Shown piece after piece: positions 40,698 through 40,815 of a stretch of DNA of 40,815 nt. Both the position numbers and the translations under genes were made by a program. Each line of letters starts with the position of its first letter. The first letter of the stretch is position 1. A model generated the notes under the pieces. It worked only from the letters and a program-made list of their open reading frames with translations. It did not search any database and was not told the DNA's origin. Source of the DNA: Stenotrophomonas africana (GTDB taxonomy: Bacteria > Pseudomonadota > Gammaproteobacteria > Xanthomonadales > Xanthomonadaceae); the NCBI RefSeq assembly GCF_013004645.1, contig NZ_JABEME010000020.1, positions 1 through 40,815 on the forward strand, in the 5' to 3' direction.

Positions 40698-40731
40698 AAG
40701 AAAAACCCCGCTGCGTGAGCAGCGGGGTTTT
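40698..40731 (-). terminator. Rho-independent terminator of the rRNA operon
   Basis: Minus strand: AAAACCCCGCTGC TCAC GCAGCGGGG followed by TTTTTC, about 10 bp after the 5S 3' end. Confidence 0.85.
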
Positions 40732-40740
40732 GGGTGTAAA

Positions 40741-40815
40741 CCCTGGCGATGACCTACTCTCGCATGGCTTGAGCCACACTACCATCGGCGCAGCTGCGTT
40801 TCACTTCCGAGTTCG
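40741..40815 (-). rRNA. rrf: 5S ribosomal RNA (3' part; 5' end beyond the window)
   Basis: Reverse complement reads CGAACTCGGAAGTGAAACGC at the window edge, then CTGCGCCGATGGTAGTGTGG and GCGAGAGTAGGTCATCGCCA, the conserved 3' two-thirds of bacterial 5S rRNA (helices III-V and the terminal stem strand). About 40 bases of the 5' end are missing. The exact mature 3' end is uncertain by one or two bases. It implies that 23S and 16S genes lie outside the window to the right. Confidence 0.95.

Noticed and set aside
1..40815. Looked for CRISPR arrays, tRNA genes, insertion sequences and prophage genes
   Set aside because: No regularly spaced direct repeats, tRNA cloverleafs, transposase or phage structural motifs were seen; the repeats present are REP-type palindromes.

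Overview
The window comes from a high-GC gammaproteobacterium of the Xanthomonadaceae, most likely a Stenotrophomonas of the maltophilia group. This rests on many short GTAG-type extragenic palindromes between genes (the type known as SMAG/REP in S. maltophilia), very GC-rich third codon positions, and the gene order tsaD / rpsU-yqeY-yihY-dnaG. It is ordinary chromosomal backbone with dense coding. There is no prophage, insertion sequence, CRISPR array or tRNA that I can recognise. The far right edge enters the 3' end of a 5S rRNA gene on the minus strand, so an rRNA operon lies just outside.

Layout. (1) 76-2999, plus strand: a tight cluster of a MurR/RpiR-type regulator, an exported L,D-transpeptidase and an APC amino-acid permease, probably linked to cell-wall turnover. 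(2) 3109-10064: a small conserved protein, a duplicated YiaA-type membrane protein, a PQQ-type sugar dehydrogenase, a lipoprotein, a cytoplasmic GH3 beta-glucosidase under a LacI-type operator, an MscS/YbdG channel and folB. (3) 10263-11088: a small accessory-looking spot with a HEPN/Abi-like protein and poorly defined divergent small ORFs. (4) 11231-16040: tsaD divergent from rpsU-yqeY-yihY-dnaG (tRNA modification, translation, replication priming). (5) 16068-18473: an exported DSP/BLH-like phosphatase, a YfeH-like transporter and a ChaN-like protein.

(6) 18639-27204, minus strand: a complete aa3-type cytochrome c oxidase locus in transcription order DUF2244, ctaC, ctaD, a small assembly protein, ctaG, ctaE, then SURF1, a thiol-redox-like membrane protein, ctaA and ctaB. 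It provides the structural subunits, copper delivery and haem A synthesis. A DUF2909 gene sits inside it on the opposite strand. (7) 27479-30697: putA, turning proline into glutamate and feeding electrons to the same respiratory chain. (8) 30788-32447: nadR-pnuC, an NAD salvage pair. (9) 32587-34933: a FadL-type outer-membrane protein divergent from a rhomboid protease. (10) 35017-37872: a CtpA-type protease and an EnvC-type murein hydrolase activator. (11) 37968-40432: an exported repeat protein predicted to be a beta-solenoid, and an M28 aminopeptidase lipoprotein, followed by a strong terminator, a REP cluster and the 5S rRNA.

Points most worth a second look: the HEPN protein with overlapping divergent ORFs, a perfect 28-bp hairpin at 5977-6041, a REP pair read in frame inside the small cytochrome-oxidase gene, the TVNGG repeat protein, and -10-like hexamers placed 6-7 nt before the start codons of tsaD, pnuC and the rhomboid gene, which suggest leaderless mRNAs.
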